The notes beneath the pieces were generated by a model, which saw nothing but the letters and a program-made list of their open reading frames with translations, did not search any database and was not told the DNA's origin. The position numbers were made by a program, and so were the translations under genes. From Loripinus fragilis (lineage: Eukaryota > Mollusca > Bivalvia > Lucinida > Lucinidae): DNA of 64,000 nucleotides. Shown one piece after another: positions 33,498-45,884 of this stretch (position 1 is its first letter; every line of letters begins with the position of its first letter). The stretch covers positions 187,401 through 251,400 of the forward strand of contig CAXHUL010000501.1 of the NCBI GenBank assembly GCA_964019695.1, given 5' to 3'.

Positions 33498-34291
33498 TTT
33501 TAGCTCACCTGAGCCATTGACTCATGGTGAGCTATTGTGATCTTTGGATGTCCGTCGTGCATTGTCCGTCGTCAACAATTAGTACTTCAAAGGACATCAC
33601 CTCTTAAACTACTGGCTGGATTTTGACCAAACTTGGTAGGAATGATTGGCCTTCTTAAAAATTGTTCAAATGGTTCCTGATCCATTGCATATCTAGGTCA
33701 CACAGGCTAAAGATAGATTTTCAAGATGAAAACTTTAAAAATCTTATTCTCCAAAGCCACAGGGCCTAGAACTTTGATATTTGGTATGTAGCATCACCTA
33801 AGAGGACCTCTACCAAATTTGTTCAAATTATGCGCTTGGGGCCAAAAATAACCCCATCTGGGGGTCACATGTTTTACATAGGCTTTTAGGAAAAAACATG
33901 ACAAAATCTTCTTGTCTGAAACCATAAGACCTAGATCCTTGATATTTGGTATGTAGCATCACCTAGTGGACCTCTACCAAGTTTGTTCAAATTATCCCTC
34001 TGGGGCCAAATTGCCCCGCCCCTGGGGGTCACATGTTTGACATAGGCATATATACGGAAAAACATGGAAAAATCTTGTCTGAAACCATAAGGCTTAGAGC
34101 CTTGATATTTGGTATGTAGCATGACCTAGTGGATCTCTACCAAGTTTGTTCAATAATGCCAATGGGGCCAAAATTGGCCTCACCCCAGGTGTCAACAGGG
34201 ACATAGCCCGTGAGCTTTCAACAGATACCTATATGTAAGCTTTAAACAAAACTCAGGTGAGCGATTTAGGGCCACTTGGCCCTCTTGTTTG
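33498..34291 (+). mobile_element. Dispersed repeat with AGCTCACCTGAGC end
   Basis: Starts TTTTAGCTCACCTGAGCC and GTGAGCTATTGTGATC and ends AACTCAGGTGAGCGATTTAG GG-CC, so CTCACCTGAG/CTCAGGTGAG form short inverted ends. Internally about three units of about 145 bp share TTGATATTTGGTATGTAGC, TCTACCAAGTTTGTTCAAAT and GGGGTCACATGTTT. A second, truncated copy lies at 36045-37100. Confidence 0.7.
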
Positions 34292-34960
34292 TTTTTTGTG
34301 GAATAACGCCCCTCCTGACCCTGGGGATGGGGTCAATAGGTCAAAGTCAAAACTCCTACCCCGAGACCCCCCCCCCCCCCCCCTGCGCCGACCTTGGGAT
34401 AGGGTCAATTGGTCGAAATTCAGCTTTTTCAGAACATGTTTTTTTTCAGAACACGGTCATTTTACATATCAAATTATGAAAGAGAATCACATATGCAGCA
34501 ACATGGTAGTCAATATTTTGCCCACAGACACCCCCCCTCCCCGACCCTAGGAGTCAAAAGGTCAAAAATTAACTCTTTCAGAACAATGTCATGTTGCATA
34601 TCAAATTAAAGGGAATCTCGAATGCAGCAACATGGTCGCAAATATTTGCCTGCAGACCGCCCTTACACCTCCCTCTTAACCGTGGGGGTGGGGTCAATAG
34701 GTTTAAATTCAACTTTTTTAGAACATGGTCATGTTGCATAACAAATTACAGGGAACGGAGCATAGAGCACCATGCAAGCACATATTCTCTCCTTACACAC
34801 ACCCTCAACCTGTGGGTTGGATTAAAAGGTAAAAAGTCTGAATGTGGTCATGTTGCATGTCAAATTAAGGGGAAAGAAGTATAGACTAACAAAGAAGCAA
34901 ACACTTTGACCTTACACACGCCTCTGACCTCTTGGTCAGGTTGAAGTCAGATATTGAAAT
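34292..34960 (+). repeat. ~130-bp tandem units; contains C17
   Basis: Four to five units share TTCAGAACATGGTCATGTTG, CATATCAAATTA-GG and AGGTCAAA. A C17 run lies at 34367-34383. Related units are at 36960-37100. Confidence 0.65.
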
Positions 34961-36044
34961 TGTACAGATTAGTTTATTTTTTATTAACTAACCGCTGAAA
35001 ACTAGTTGATAGGCTAATAACTTTGATCTGTATGATACCCAAGGTGAACTTAGGGGTTGGAGAAATGGGATTTGTGTTTCATGATTTATAAGTTTCTCTA
35101 AAATAACCCTTCTCTCCGGATATAAATTCGACAAATTTGCCATGTTTGACTTCTGTTTGGCCGGGGACACATCCGATTCTCGGAATTCTAGTGCTCATAT
35201 CCTTATCTTATTGTTTCAAGCTGTATATACCATGTACAAATTAATTTGAATAAAACATAATATTTAATCCAGTTGAAACTGCTGATCTATTTAAGATTCA
35301 TTAAGCTGGATGTTGGGCCTAATAATACTTTTCCAGTCATCAATCTTGGAAATCTGGATGATATTCATTCGATTTCACGTGATAATATAACTCAATATTT
35401 CCCCATTCACATATATTTGTTAAAGATGGCCCACCTTAGCTTTTCAGCAAGGGGTCAATGGCTTTAGATTAAACACTGTTTAGCCTGTCCTAATATAGAG
35501 CCTTGTATATTTTCAGTCAGACTGAAAAACAGTAAGGATTCTGCTCAGATAGCTCCACAGACACCAGCTGATCTTAATTGACAGTACATGTATTTGAAAA
35601 AAGGATAAATCCAGACTCAGCAGGACTTGGTTTATATTTAAATGTTCTTCAGAGCATCAACATGCAGCAGCTGCCATCCAGCAGTCTATGTCAGAAATGC
35701 AGGATTAGCATGGTTTTCAGTAGCCAGGAGGCTGTAGAGGCTTCTATGGTGAACACATACTTCACTGACAAGACGGACATCAGGCAGGCAGTTTGGTCCC
35801 TCAGCTGAACATGCTGAATGGTGATAAATGAGGTAAGATTTTGACCTTAGTACTGTAGTAAATATTTTTGAGCTGATGGGATTACTGTAATACATTGAAA
35901 GACTGATCCAGAATCTAGGTAGCTTTACAATTATCTAAATAAGTAAAACAGATGTGTTTAATACAAATCCCCCACCCACATTCTTACAGAGCACTGCAAG
36001 TCATCAATGGTTATGTACTTAGTACTACTAGTCAATTGTATAAG
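34961..36044. other. No gene recognised
   Basis: Short open frames near 35578-35808 were inspected and not accepted. No repeat boundary delimited. Confidence 0.4.
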
Positions 36045-37100
36045 CTCAAGGTGAGCTATTGTGATCATAGGATGTCCGTTGTCCATCAACAATTTCCTTT
36101 AAATAATGTCTCCGCCTATACCACTTGGTGGTATTTCACCAAACTTCACAGAAATGATCCTTGGTGGTCAACATTTGCTTCAAAGGATATCTCCAGCTGG
36201 ATTTTGTCCAAACTTGGCAGGAATAATCTTTAAATAAATTTAGCCCTCTTTGATAATTGTTCAAATGATTTAGTCCATTGCATAACTAGGTCACACAGGC
36301 TAAAAATAGATTTTCAAGATGAAAAATTTAAAATTGTTCTTGTCTGAAACCACAAGGCATAGAGATTTGAAATTTGGATGTAGCATCATCTAGTGGATCA
36401 CTACCAAGTTTGTTCAAATTATGCCCATTATACCCATGGGCCATAAATGGGCCTGTCCCAGGAGTTAAATGTGATACATAGACTTATATAGGGAAAACAT
36501 AAAAAATCTTCTTGTCTAAAACCACAAGGCATAGAGCTTTTATATTTGGTATGTAGCAATGGACCTCTACCAAGTTTGTTCAAATTATTATCCTCGGGCC
36601 AAAAATGGTCCTGCCCCAGGGGGGGCACATGTTTTACACGGGCTTATGGAAAATAAGAAAAAATCTTCTTGTGTGAAAGCACAAATCATAGAGCCATAAT
36701 ATTTTGGTATGAAGTATCACCTAGTAGACCTCTTTCAACTTTGTTCAAGATATACCCCTTGGCCAAAAATGTTCCCTTCTCAGTTGTCACATGATTTACA
36801 CAGGCTTTAACAGGGAGAACTTGAAAAAAATTTCCTTTCTGAAACCACAAGGCATAGAGCCTTGATATTTGGTATGTAGCATCACCTCTACCAAATGTAT
36901 TAAAATTATGCCCCTTGGGCCAAAAATGCCCCACTGCAGGGGTCACATAGGCTTGTATAAAATCAACATTTTTCAAAATATGGTCATATTGCATAATATT
37001 TTGTGCCAACATACACCTTTGACCCCTGAGGTGTGGTCAAAAGATCGTGTTTTTCTTTTCTGAAATTAGTTGTGTTGCAGATCAAATTAAAGGGAATGAA
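36045..37100 (+). repeat. Second copy of the AGCTCACC-type repeat, 5' truncated
   Basis: Starts at CTCAAGGTGAGCTATTGTGATC and has four units with TTGATATTTGGTATGTAGC and ACCTCTACCAA. It ends with units of the 34292-34960 type. Confidence 0.7.
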
Positions 37101-38600
37101 ACTGGGTTGATAATCCTTATGTCTACCGAAGTTGAAGTCAATAACTTTTTGTTATATGGCTTTCCAACTAAGAATGAGAATTTTCTTCTTTTTATTTTGT
37201 TGTTTAAGTTATGTTCAACCTTCAGACTAAGGACTTTCTCACAAGTTTTATCAACTGTTATTAAAATATTTTAACATAGTATTTTGCATGTTGAAAAATA
37301 TATTAATTATCTGAATTTAGAATGTAAAATTTAATTAATATATTTTTTTCCTTTTTGCTTTTCAAAACAAAGATAAATTAACAAACAAGATAATACAAAA
37401 CTGTTTTAAAAAAAAATCATGAAAGTTTTTAATTTACCTGTTGGGATGTGAAACAGCAAATCATGTCAATTTCATGCAGCACATGTTCACACCGTACAAC
37501 TGACTGCGGTGATGACAGGTTACTAACAATGATGACAGATACGAGATTTCATCAGGTTACTAACCATGATGACAGATACAAAATTTCATTGTAATGTGGA
37601 TATGCCCATTTGTCATCTAACTGATATCTGATCTAGACGTACATTTTGAGCTTATTTTTTTAATCTATATCCACTAAGAAACAGTATGGACCCTGCTTCT
37701 AAATGGTCTGGTCTGGATCTAGACTGTTTACCTATGCTCAATATCATATAGCCAAAGGACAGATAAGATTATTTTGACCTGAATGCAATATGGAAGATCA
37801 TTTATGCTCTCAGTTGAGACCAAAGGCATAAGAAATATGCTGATTTAAAGTAACTTTATAGTATTATGACCTGTCATCAATGTTAGCCACTATAATTCAT
37901 AACCTGTCATCAAAGATAGCCACTTCAAAATTAATCTGTAGATAAAGGCAGCTTTTTTACTTCTACCTGTCATCTTTGATGGGCTCCAATAACTTAAAAA
38001 ATCAAACTGCTGCTTCAAATTTGGCAGAAATCAAATGTAGCTTAATGATAGTAGTTTTATGCAATGTATATAAGTGCAGATAGCAGACTTTGACGGAAAG
38101 ACGCACAACCTGAACAGTTTACCATTTTTGTGACTTTTCTCAGGAAACCTCTGAAATGATGGTCAAGTGTGGCTTTGTTTGTGAGAGATATAACGTCAGC
38201 TTGTTTCTGTAGGGTCTCTCAACACTAACAAGTGTACTCATTCACCACAGAGTACCAGAAGGCTTCTCTAACAATTTTGCCAACCGAAAATTATAACCTA
38301 CCCTTCATGGGACATAAAATCCTGTATCTGTCATCATTGTTAGCAACATGTTATCAAAGCAGCCGGTTGTACGTCGTGATGTTAGTTTTATACTCATCAT
38401 GCTATTTTAGCTCTCCAGATGGTGATAAATAGAAAAGTGTCAAAATATTAACTAGAACTGGAAACTAGTTTGAGCTGGTTTTCATGCAATATTAACTTGT
38501 AGGCCAGTTTAGACCGGTTTTCAGGTAGACATAGAGATTTATGAAGACAAATTGAGTCAATCAGGAGACAGGATTCTCTCCAGTCATATAAGAATATATC
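37101..38600 (+). repeat. Dispersed repeat shared with 57340-57920
   Basis: ATCCTTATGTCTACCGAAG, TTGAAGTCAATAA, GGCTTTCCAACTAAGAATGA, AATTTACCTGTTGGGA and AGCACATG recur in order at 57340-57710. TACTCATCATGCTATTTTAGC, CAATATTAACTTGT, GGTAGACATAGAGATTTATG and GACAGGATTCTCTCCAGTCA recur at 57715-57920. About 900 bp present here between the two halves is absent there. Confidence 0.75.
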
Positions 38601-41110
38601 ATATTGGTTTGTGCAATATTTTTTTCAGGGTGAACAGCATCTCACAGATAAGATAGTTTGGTCTCAGAGAAAGCCCAGTTCTTAGAAGTCCAATGACCAC
38701 AGTCATGAACTTAAAGCAATATCTGATGTGATTCAAGGGAACATATAGTTATAATGCCTCTTTCATTTTAGTGTTTGACAAGAGTACAGATTTGCTACTG
38801 AGCCAAATTTTGATTACTCGGTATCGGCTAAAACACAGTATTGGTGCTGTTTGAATTTTTTTCATGTTTTATCTATGGTATATGAAGGAACACTTTATAA
38901 CAGTGATGAAGAAAGGCATTGTCAGATCTTGATTGCCTGAAAATTTCAAGCTGTTAACATTGCCCATTTTGGAGATATGGTCTATAATGTGCTCCCAAAA
39001 TGGCCATTTATAAGCATTATGCTGTCTCATTTTGAAAATCAAATCATTTAAAGTCCAAATAATTGAAATTTCCACTATTGATACAGAACTGGTTGCATCT
39101 TATAAAGATACTTATCTACTACATTTTGCAATTTGAATTAAAGAAATTGGTCAAAAATTATGGATTTTCTCCTTAAATTCCTAAAGACAGTGTTTTTGAT
39201 AAAAACTGCAAGAAGGACACTAATACACTTTACTATATCCATGATTATACAAGACGATCTGTTTATTTAATAAAATTCATTTCCATTATATCATTAAATA
39301 TTATTGTTTTCAAAAAATACAGTTTGCATTCCAGGTTTGCACCATAGAACATTTCTGCCAGGAACAAAAAAGTATTTTTTGTAGTGTCTGTAACCTTGAC
39401 AATTCACGAAGCAAACTCTTGAAGATTTTCATTCTCAGAATAACTTCCTTTTAATATTTTATGTCCCTTCAACATAAATATAAAAAAGACAAAGTTTCAT
39501 TGTCGTGACAATTGGAATTTATGAGAAATTAGCATCAGAAAAAGTTACAGACACTACATGGAACATTGGACCAGATTTAAGTGCATTTTGACAAGGAATA
39601 TATTTTTTTATAGTTGAACTTTTGGACTACTGTAACTACTTTGGTGTCTTTAGGTATGGTTTACTGTATTCAGAAAATGATTTTAAGCATTGAGATAATA
39701 CTTACTGGTAAATGTGAAAAGACGCAATCTGATAGAGGGCAATTAATGACACATTCAGCCAATGGTTGACATAAAGATATGCTTATATTTTGCATCTTTA
39801 AGTGTTTATCATCTTTGTTTGCCCTCTAATATCATCTTCACCAGCGAAGGTTTCGTCGTATCTACCTTTCGACAAACCCTTCGCCTCACGACCCTCAAAG
39901 TTTATTATTAGCGCAGACTAATAGACCAATGAAAACGCCAGGAAGGATTTTTTCGATAATCCCTTCCTGCCAATCAGATTAAATGTAGCAGTTTATCGGC
40001 ATCTAATGTGCACCGCCTGCCAAGTCTCCATAAGTCCAGATAAGTAAAGATTTTGGTCGTAAAATTATTTATTTTTCTTCAATACAAAGTTCAAAATTAT
40101 GTTATGGGTGCTCAAAATAACCATCTTAATATGACAGTTCTTTTGAGCACATTAAACGTACATTTTAGTTATTAAATAAGAAAACTGAATGTAAATGAAC
40201 CACGCCGTCTTATCTGGAGGCCTGTTGTTTATCGATTTTTTGCACCGCCTTGTGATTGATCAAATTAATTGCTACTATTTTCGGCTTATGACGTATTCAA
40301 TCGGAGAAAATCAAAGCTGTGAGGCCAAGGGTTAGATTAGACAATCGCAACCCTTGGTAGGACAAGATGTCTAATATATGCTTTCTCCCATTGTTGTTTC
40401 AGAGAAAAAGAACTGCAGATATTTATATCTTTTCTTGCATGTTATATCTTAGTTGTAGTGTCCGTGGTAAAAGTATAAAAAAATATATGAAGGAATATTG
40501 TCAAAACAAAGACTAGTTTAGGTTAAATGTGTAATAAACAATGTAAAAATGATAATATATTATCGTATTGAGTGCTTTATTTTTGCCTAGTGAGACACTC
40601 ATCAGCACCAATACTGTGTTTTAGCCGTATGGTCTCAGCAAGAGTTGAACCTATAACATCTTTCTTGGCCATTAGGACTCTATTCCAATATTGAATCCAT
40701 AACCCATGATTTCTGGATGTGTTAAATAAGGAACAAGTTCTGCTGGACAAACTGATTGGCTTGTTGAATGATGCCGAGTGATGGGCAGCTTCAGTGTCCG
40801 CAGGAAAACAGGAGTGGTACAAGACACTTTAACCTGAGACTGCTTGGTACTGGTTCAACACAGAAGACCCATCTCGACATGACTGAAAAATTATTGACTG
40901 GCTGAAGAAACAAATCATCCATAATCAAACACTTTGGATCCTGATTAGGACCGACTTCAGTGTTAAATCCATTAAATTTTCGGTGGTCATTTTCATGTGA
41001 TTTCAGATGGAAAAACACTGTCTAATATTTGCCCATTTGCATGATGTTGATGATGGCCAACTCTACCTTTAGCAAGGGGTCATTTGATACAAAAGGGGGC
41101 CACTAAAAGG
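38601..41110. other. No gene recognised; one hairpin copy
   Basis: The only recognised element is a diverged GGGTGCTCAAAAGAACC-type palindrome at 40112-40150. Minus-strand open frames at 40577-41018 have no motif I recognise. The short phrase CGGCTAAAACACAGTATTGG occurs at about 38826 and inverted near 40610, indicating another diverged repeat. Confidence 0.4.
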
Positions 41111-41119
41111 GGGCCAGTG

Positions 41120-41375
41120 GCCGCCTCTAGATTTTGCAGAGGTAATCAGCAGACAACAATAGTAGGTAAAAAGTTAACTCATAAAGTGCCACTTACAATT
41201 TGCAGCAGACAACAATTGCAAATTTTGCTGCTTTTTCAAAGAATAAAAAACAAATAAGGCATGACGTTTCATGAGAATCTTCTGCTGGCAGACAATTCTC
41301 ATGAAATATCATACCTTATTTTTTTCAAAAATTAGGGAAGTTGTCCCCATATTTGTCATCTGCTGCAGTCGTGAT
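41120..41375. repeat. Fold-back module fragments (CAGCAGACAACAA words)
   Basis: AATCAGCAGACAACAAT, TTGCAGCAGACAACAATTGC and, inverted, TTTGTCATCTGCTGCAG bracket this stretch. TTCTCATGA-AAT is also mirrored. It belongs to the fold-back family described at 44943-45113. Confidence 0.55.
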
Positions 41376-41544
41376 TGGTGCTTTAAGGGTTAAATAGAAA
41401 AGACTGAAGAAATAATCAAATGTCATCTGTTTTAATAAAATGCATAATTTTAAGCTGTATAAGTGTTAAATATTGAAATAGATGAGTTTATATGTACATG
41501 GAGTTTGGTCTAACACAAGTCAAGATAAGTGAACTTTTATTGAC

Positions 41545-41790
41545 AAAATTTTGAGAACACATGCAATTTTTCAGTCATTTGAACATTTGTTTTGGGTGCT
41601 CAAAAGAACCGTCTCATGTAATTTTTCAATCATTTGAACATTTGTTTTGGGTGCTCAAAAGAACCGTCTCATTGAGACGGCTCTTTTGAGCACCTAAAAC
41701 AAATGTTCAAATGTTTGAAAAATTGCATGTGTTCTCAAAATTTTGTCAACAAAAGAACCGTCTCATTGAGACGGCTCTTTTGAACATCAA
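41545..41790. repeat. Long hairpin of the GAGACGG palindrome family
   Basis: A GACAAAATTTTGAGAACAC arm at about 41550 is inverted at about 41730-41755. Between them, ATTTGAACATTTGTTTTGGG plus TGCTCAAAAGAACCGTCTCA appears twice in direct orientation and once inverted. Another GAACCGTCTCATTGAGACGG palindrome follows at 41754-41790. Arms are about 100 bp with few mismatches. Confidence 0.85.
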
Positions 41791-42099
41791 GAAAATTGTT
41801 TTTTGGTACGATTTTTAAGCACATTCCACTGGATACCTAAAGTGTATTAGCAATTTTCTATAATGGACTTAACTGATAAGAGACTGCCTGCAGCCAAATC
41901 AAGGACAGGTGCCATACTGGGAATTTAGTCATATAGTACACAGGTATGGGTAAACCTCTCAATAGCCCTTCAAGAGCCTCTATATCACCAAATGAGAGTT
42001 TTTATCTAAACATCCAGAATATCTGTTCTGGATTGTTTTGTTTTATGTGATTCCTTAGGTCCCATGAACAATCTTTCAGCTATAAAGGGATGGGTCTTC

Positions 42100-42233
42100 C
42101 TGGGTTGAACCAGGACTAAGCTAGGATTAATGTGTAATGCTCAAGGACACAACGCAGTGATGCCGGTGATGCTCTAACCCGGGGGCCATCCGTCTCAAGT
42201 CAAGCACTCTACCACTGAGCCACTGCACTCCTG
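42100..42233 (-). mobile_element. tRNA-derived SINE, minus strand
   Basis: On the minus strand GCAGTGGCTCAGTGGTAGAG contains an RNA polymerase III A box (TGGCTCAGTGG, 42212-42222). GGGTTAGAGCATC at 42168-42180 is a degenerate B box. The acceptor-stem-like pairing expected of a functional tRNA is not apparent. The 3' body and TSD are unclear. Confidence 0.6.
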
Positions 42234-42239
42234 GTTTGG

Positions 42240-42865
42240 GTTTTGAAATAACAATTTGAAAATTATTTTCTTATAAGCACTTTCATCTGGAGGCCAAATA
42301 GTGGATTTGGAATTGGACATAAGTCACCTGGCTATTAAGTGCTCAAACTGAGCTATACATTTAATATTGCATTCAAATGTCTGCAAGATGTGTATGGTGT
42401 GTCTGTCATTTGTGTGTCAAGACAAGAGGCCCTTCTGAACACTAAACTTAGCATGTGCATTTTCAATTGACAGCACACCATGAGGTCAGGTCATGAATGT
42501 TTGCATGCCGGATAGTTTTACAAGCTTTTGTTGTCCTCTGCTGACTTATTTTAAATCAATATTTTAAGAAAAAATATTTCAAGAACACATGCACAAATTT
42601 ACAATAATACTCTTCAGAAAACGGAAAATGAAGGCTTTGATCAGACAGCACAGATGAAGTATTTTTTATTAAGTTCCAAGATTCAAGCTTAGTCTATAAT
42701 AGCTAAACTTACAGTGTAATGTCAGGTTGCAGCAAGGGAAATGCTTGAACAAAATTCTTTTTTAGAATGCAAATCTAGATCCTGAAAAGTTAGCCATTGA
42801 TCACTGATCAGTGCCTTAACCCTTGTTCTGCTGCATAAATATGGATATGGCACATTCACTTCTGT
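42240..42865. other. No gene recognised
   Basis: No feature delimited. Confidence 0.35.
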
Positions 42866-42992
42866 TTTCTGCATGCTCTTTGTACTCATGTATTTTATGT
42901 ATTTCATGTATATGCTTTGTTTTTGTATCTTATGCTCTTACACTATCTATGAGTGGCCTGAGTTTTATGTCAATAAAGATATGTTCTGTTCT
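42866..42992 (+). mobile_element. LINE 3' end, duplicated copy
   Basis: GCATGCTCTTTG…GGCCTGAGTTTTATGTCAAT and AAAGATATGTTCTGTTCT, the same 3' terminus as 46211-46338, ending at the same GTTAAC junction. It is part of a larger duplicated block, not an independent insertion. Confidence 0.75.
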
Positions 42993-43935
42993 GTTAACAA
43001 AGACTTTTGTCATCTGCTTATAACCTTTGCAAACAGTAAGGACCCAGATCAGGGCCAAGAAGAATGTCGATCTTGATCGTGATCCGAACGGACTGACACT
43101 CTAATAGTGTGTTCCTGAAAGAATTTATTGAAAAAAAAATATTTAAATCAATGTTGTCTGCTGATAACCTTGCAAACAGTTAGGACCAAGATCAGAACCA
43201 ATTGAAAGTCATTCCTGGTCTGCATCCAAAATGTTTGACATTCTAATTGAGTTCCTGAAAGAATTTTTGCAAAAGACATAAAAAGTATTCAACTAGTTAA
43301 ATAAGATCTTTTTGGTTTTAATGGTCAGCAGACCTCAAAACATTAATGTGGGCATGACTGGATTTGTTCATCTAAATTGAAGTGTTCTTGTTACCCTGGC
43401 AACAAATAGCAGGCTTCTGACCACCTGGTGTCTTAATCCCAATACACAGAATTTTCAGTTTTACACAGTCAATCACATACCAGCTTTAGCAAACAGTGTA
43501 GCAGCTAATAAGGAAAGAGTGAAATCATTAAGGTCCTTTAAGATAGTCTTCTGGAATTACCCTTTAGTGAATAAATTATTTTGTTCAAAGAACAAAAAAA
43601 ATAGTCCCTGATCAGACTGCATTTAATTTTTTATAATAATCATTACATGCTACATACTTAGTGATTTTGTTGTCGTCTGCTGACTCCTATCAAAATAAAT
43701 ATTTTCAAGAAATTTCAGGAAAAAAATCAAGGTGTCAAATTGTATGGATCCAGATCAGGGCCAAACATACTGTTGGTCCTGATCTGACTCCAAACTGTTC
43801 ATGAATGTTATCAGCAGATGACAAAAGTTTGCTGATCAGTTGTTTCCAGAAACGGGATATATCTAGGTTCAGCAGGACAAAGGTTAATTTGATATTTATG
43901 CAAGTGCATTTATTATAACATAGTAACCCTATTTA
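42993..43935 (+). repeat. Segmental duplication, copy 1
   Basis: Matches 46339-47475 in order and orientation, through the fold-back modules at about 43010-43130, 43165-43260 and 43667-43830. It shares the phrase GCAGACCTCAAAACATTAAT and the CCAGCTTTAGCAAACAGTG region. Several indels distinguish the copies. Confidence 0.8.
43667..43830. mobile_element. Fold-back MITE module (type c)
   Basis: Ends TTTTGTTGTCGTCTGCTGA and inverse ATCAGCAGATGACAAAAG. The core is the palindrome TGGATCCAGATCAGGGCCAA … TTGGTCCTGATCTGACTCCA. About 165 bp, non-coding; repeats at 47213-47382, 55360-55520, 56095-56262 and 56828-57018. Confidence 0.75.
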
Positions 43936-43989
43936 ACTCGACAAGCATCCATTTCTATTTTACTCTGCTTGTTGGAAATTATTTAGGTA

Positions 43990-44145
43990 TTTTGTCATCT
44001 GCTGTCTCTTCTAAACTTATTTACTATATAGTTCCTTCATTATCACTATCAGAGAGTCAAACAGTTTGGATTAAGATCAGGTCTGACATTTTGTCGGTGC
44101 TGATCTGGTTCTAAGACTGTTTACAAAGGTTATCAGCAGACAACA
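43990..44145. mobile_element. Fold-back MITE module (type a)
   Basis: TTTTGTCATCTGCTG at the left and ATCAGCAGACAACAA at the right. The core is CAGTTTGGATTAAGATCAGG … GTGCTGATCTGGTTCTAAG. Repeats within the 54860-57030 array. Confidence 0.75.
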
Positions 44146-44942
44146 ATTGCAGGCAAAGAGAAACTTCAGCAGTGTATATCTAGCCAACTTGCAGGGTTCC
44201 ACTTAGTAGTATGCATTTACAAGCAGAGTAGAAAACAATATGTATCCTGATCAGCTGGTTTCAGGCCAGCTGATTCAGATCTATACTGTTTTCAAAACAA
44301 GTTATACCAAGGTACAGCATGGTATGGGCCATTTTACATTATTTACAGGTCATCATATTTCTGTAATTTTTATTTTTGTTAATTTTTACTCCGAATCTTA
44401 TGCGCATAAAATTCGACAAAAACACATCAGAAAAAATTTAGGATACTGCCTAATTATGACTATTCCCTATGAGTGTAGATCCAGATCAGCTAGCTTCTGA
44501 GAGGCCAGCTGATCAGGATCCACACTGTAAGGTACAAGAATTGTCATAGGTAAAATAATAAATCCATAGAAGAGAAATGAACAAAATATTCACTAAAAAT
44601 ATATATTCAAAGTACAAACATGTACTTAAAATGAATAGTTTAGCATTTTCAAAGAATTTTTGCTTGGTAGTAGATATTGTGGGAGTATCATTTTGGGAGC
44701 AGACATAGACGGCACCTTCAGGTGTGTAAAAACAAAAACCTTACACCCTAGTGCACATGACGTTTACTAAGTTTAGACATAGAGTGCATTAATAGTGAAC
44801 ATCATGCAATTCACATAACAACTTTAGTTATAATTCATTACTCGAATATTAAGCGAATAAAGAAATGTGCTTCATGTAAGATTGTCATTTTGTATCCTGC
44901 TTGATAACTTATATCACTTTAACTATCCTTGTTAGCAAAGAC

Positions 44943-45113
44943 TTTTGTCATCTGCTGATAACCTTTGCAAACAGTAAGGACCCAGATCTGGAACGAGAAG
45001 AATGTCGATCCTGATCTTGATCCAAAAGGATTGACACTCTAATAGTGTGTTCCAGAAAGAATTTATTGAAAAAAGTTATTTTTTAAAAAAAAAAGTCAGC
45101 AGACGACAAAAAA
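44943..45113. mobile_element. Fold-back MITE, best-delimited copy
   Basis: TTTTGTCATCTGCTGATAAC at the left end is inverted as AGTCAGCAGACGACAAAA at the right. The core is GCAAACAGTAAGGACCCAGA … TTGATCCAAAAGG. It is a clear representative of the family that also makes up the 11846-12370 array and the 43-60 kb clusters. Confidence 0.7.
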
Positions 45114-45275
45114 GTTTATAGAAAAAGATCTTTCTGGTTCTATTGTATTGTTATAATTCATAACTCGAAAATATTAAGCGAATAAAGAAATGTGCTTCAT
45201 GCTAGATTGTCATTTTTTATCCTGCTTGATAACTTATGTTATTTTGAATTATATCATTTTAACTATCCTTGTTAA

Positions 45276-45884
45276 CTAGGTTGCAAGGCAGTAGACATTA
45301 GAATAAAAACCCGTATTATTAGCTTTTGGATGAATGTTGTGAATGGTAAACAAACAAAACTATCAAAATGGTTATACTTACTTCTACTAGGAGAATATGA
45401 TGGTGGCATCCATCAACATAAATGGATCCATTTTATTAAACATATTCTAATATCTGTTGGGCGTCCCGATCTTTTAAACAAGGAAGTCATTGAAAACCCA
45501 AAATCAATCAAAAATCAAATCTCTAAAACTCTATCAGACCTTTATGTTCAGGAGTTGCATAACAAAGTAACTTCATCCTCTAAAGGAAAGAATTATAATC
45601 TTTTCAAGCAAAATTTAAATTTTGAAAATTACCTAATCAAATTAAATAGGAAACACTGTTCTTCATTGTTAAAGTTTAGGTTAAGTAATCATCGGCTTCC
45701 GGTTGAAGCTGGTCGCTGGGAAAACACACCTTTAGTAGAAGACAGAAAATGCACATTATGTAGCAAACATGATATCTGTGACGAATTTCACTATCTTTTT
45801 GCTTGTGATAACTTTATATCTGACAGAAAGAAATATTTAAGTTCATATTTTTACAAAAGTCCTAACATTATAAAATTCAAATAA
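45276..45884 (+). pseudogene. LINE ORF2 C-terminal fragment
   Basis: About 202 intact codons, open without a start from 45276 (…AVDIRIKTRIISFW MNVV…) to a TAA at 45882. Downstream of the stop the same frame continues as recognisable LINE tail (FSSANSWKLVKLSSFVEII), so the TAA is probably a mutation. The end has the Cys/His cluster CTLCSKHDICDEFHYLFAC that follows reverse transcriptase in many bivalve LINEs (RLSNHRLPVEAGRW precedes it). Reverse transcriptase catalytic motifs are absent, so it is not functional alone. Upstream truncation is typical of incomplete target-primed reverse transcription. Confidence 0.8.

Noticed and set aside
35578..35808. Possible exon with LCQKCR zinc-knuckle-like motif
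   Set aside because: Single short frame, no splice sites or second Cys/His pair; insufficient evidence.
40577..41018. Minus-strand exons (two adjacent open frames)
   Set aside because: Frames differ, no splice signals joining them, and part of the sequence (CGGCTAAAACACAGTATTGG) is a dispersed repeat.
45276..45884. Host gene encoding a Cys/His zinc-binding protein
   Set aside because: Sequence is the known C-terminal region of bivalve-type LINE ORF2, followed by LINE 3' UTR and a TSD.
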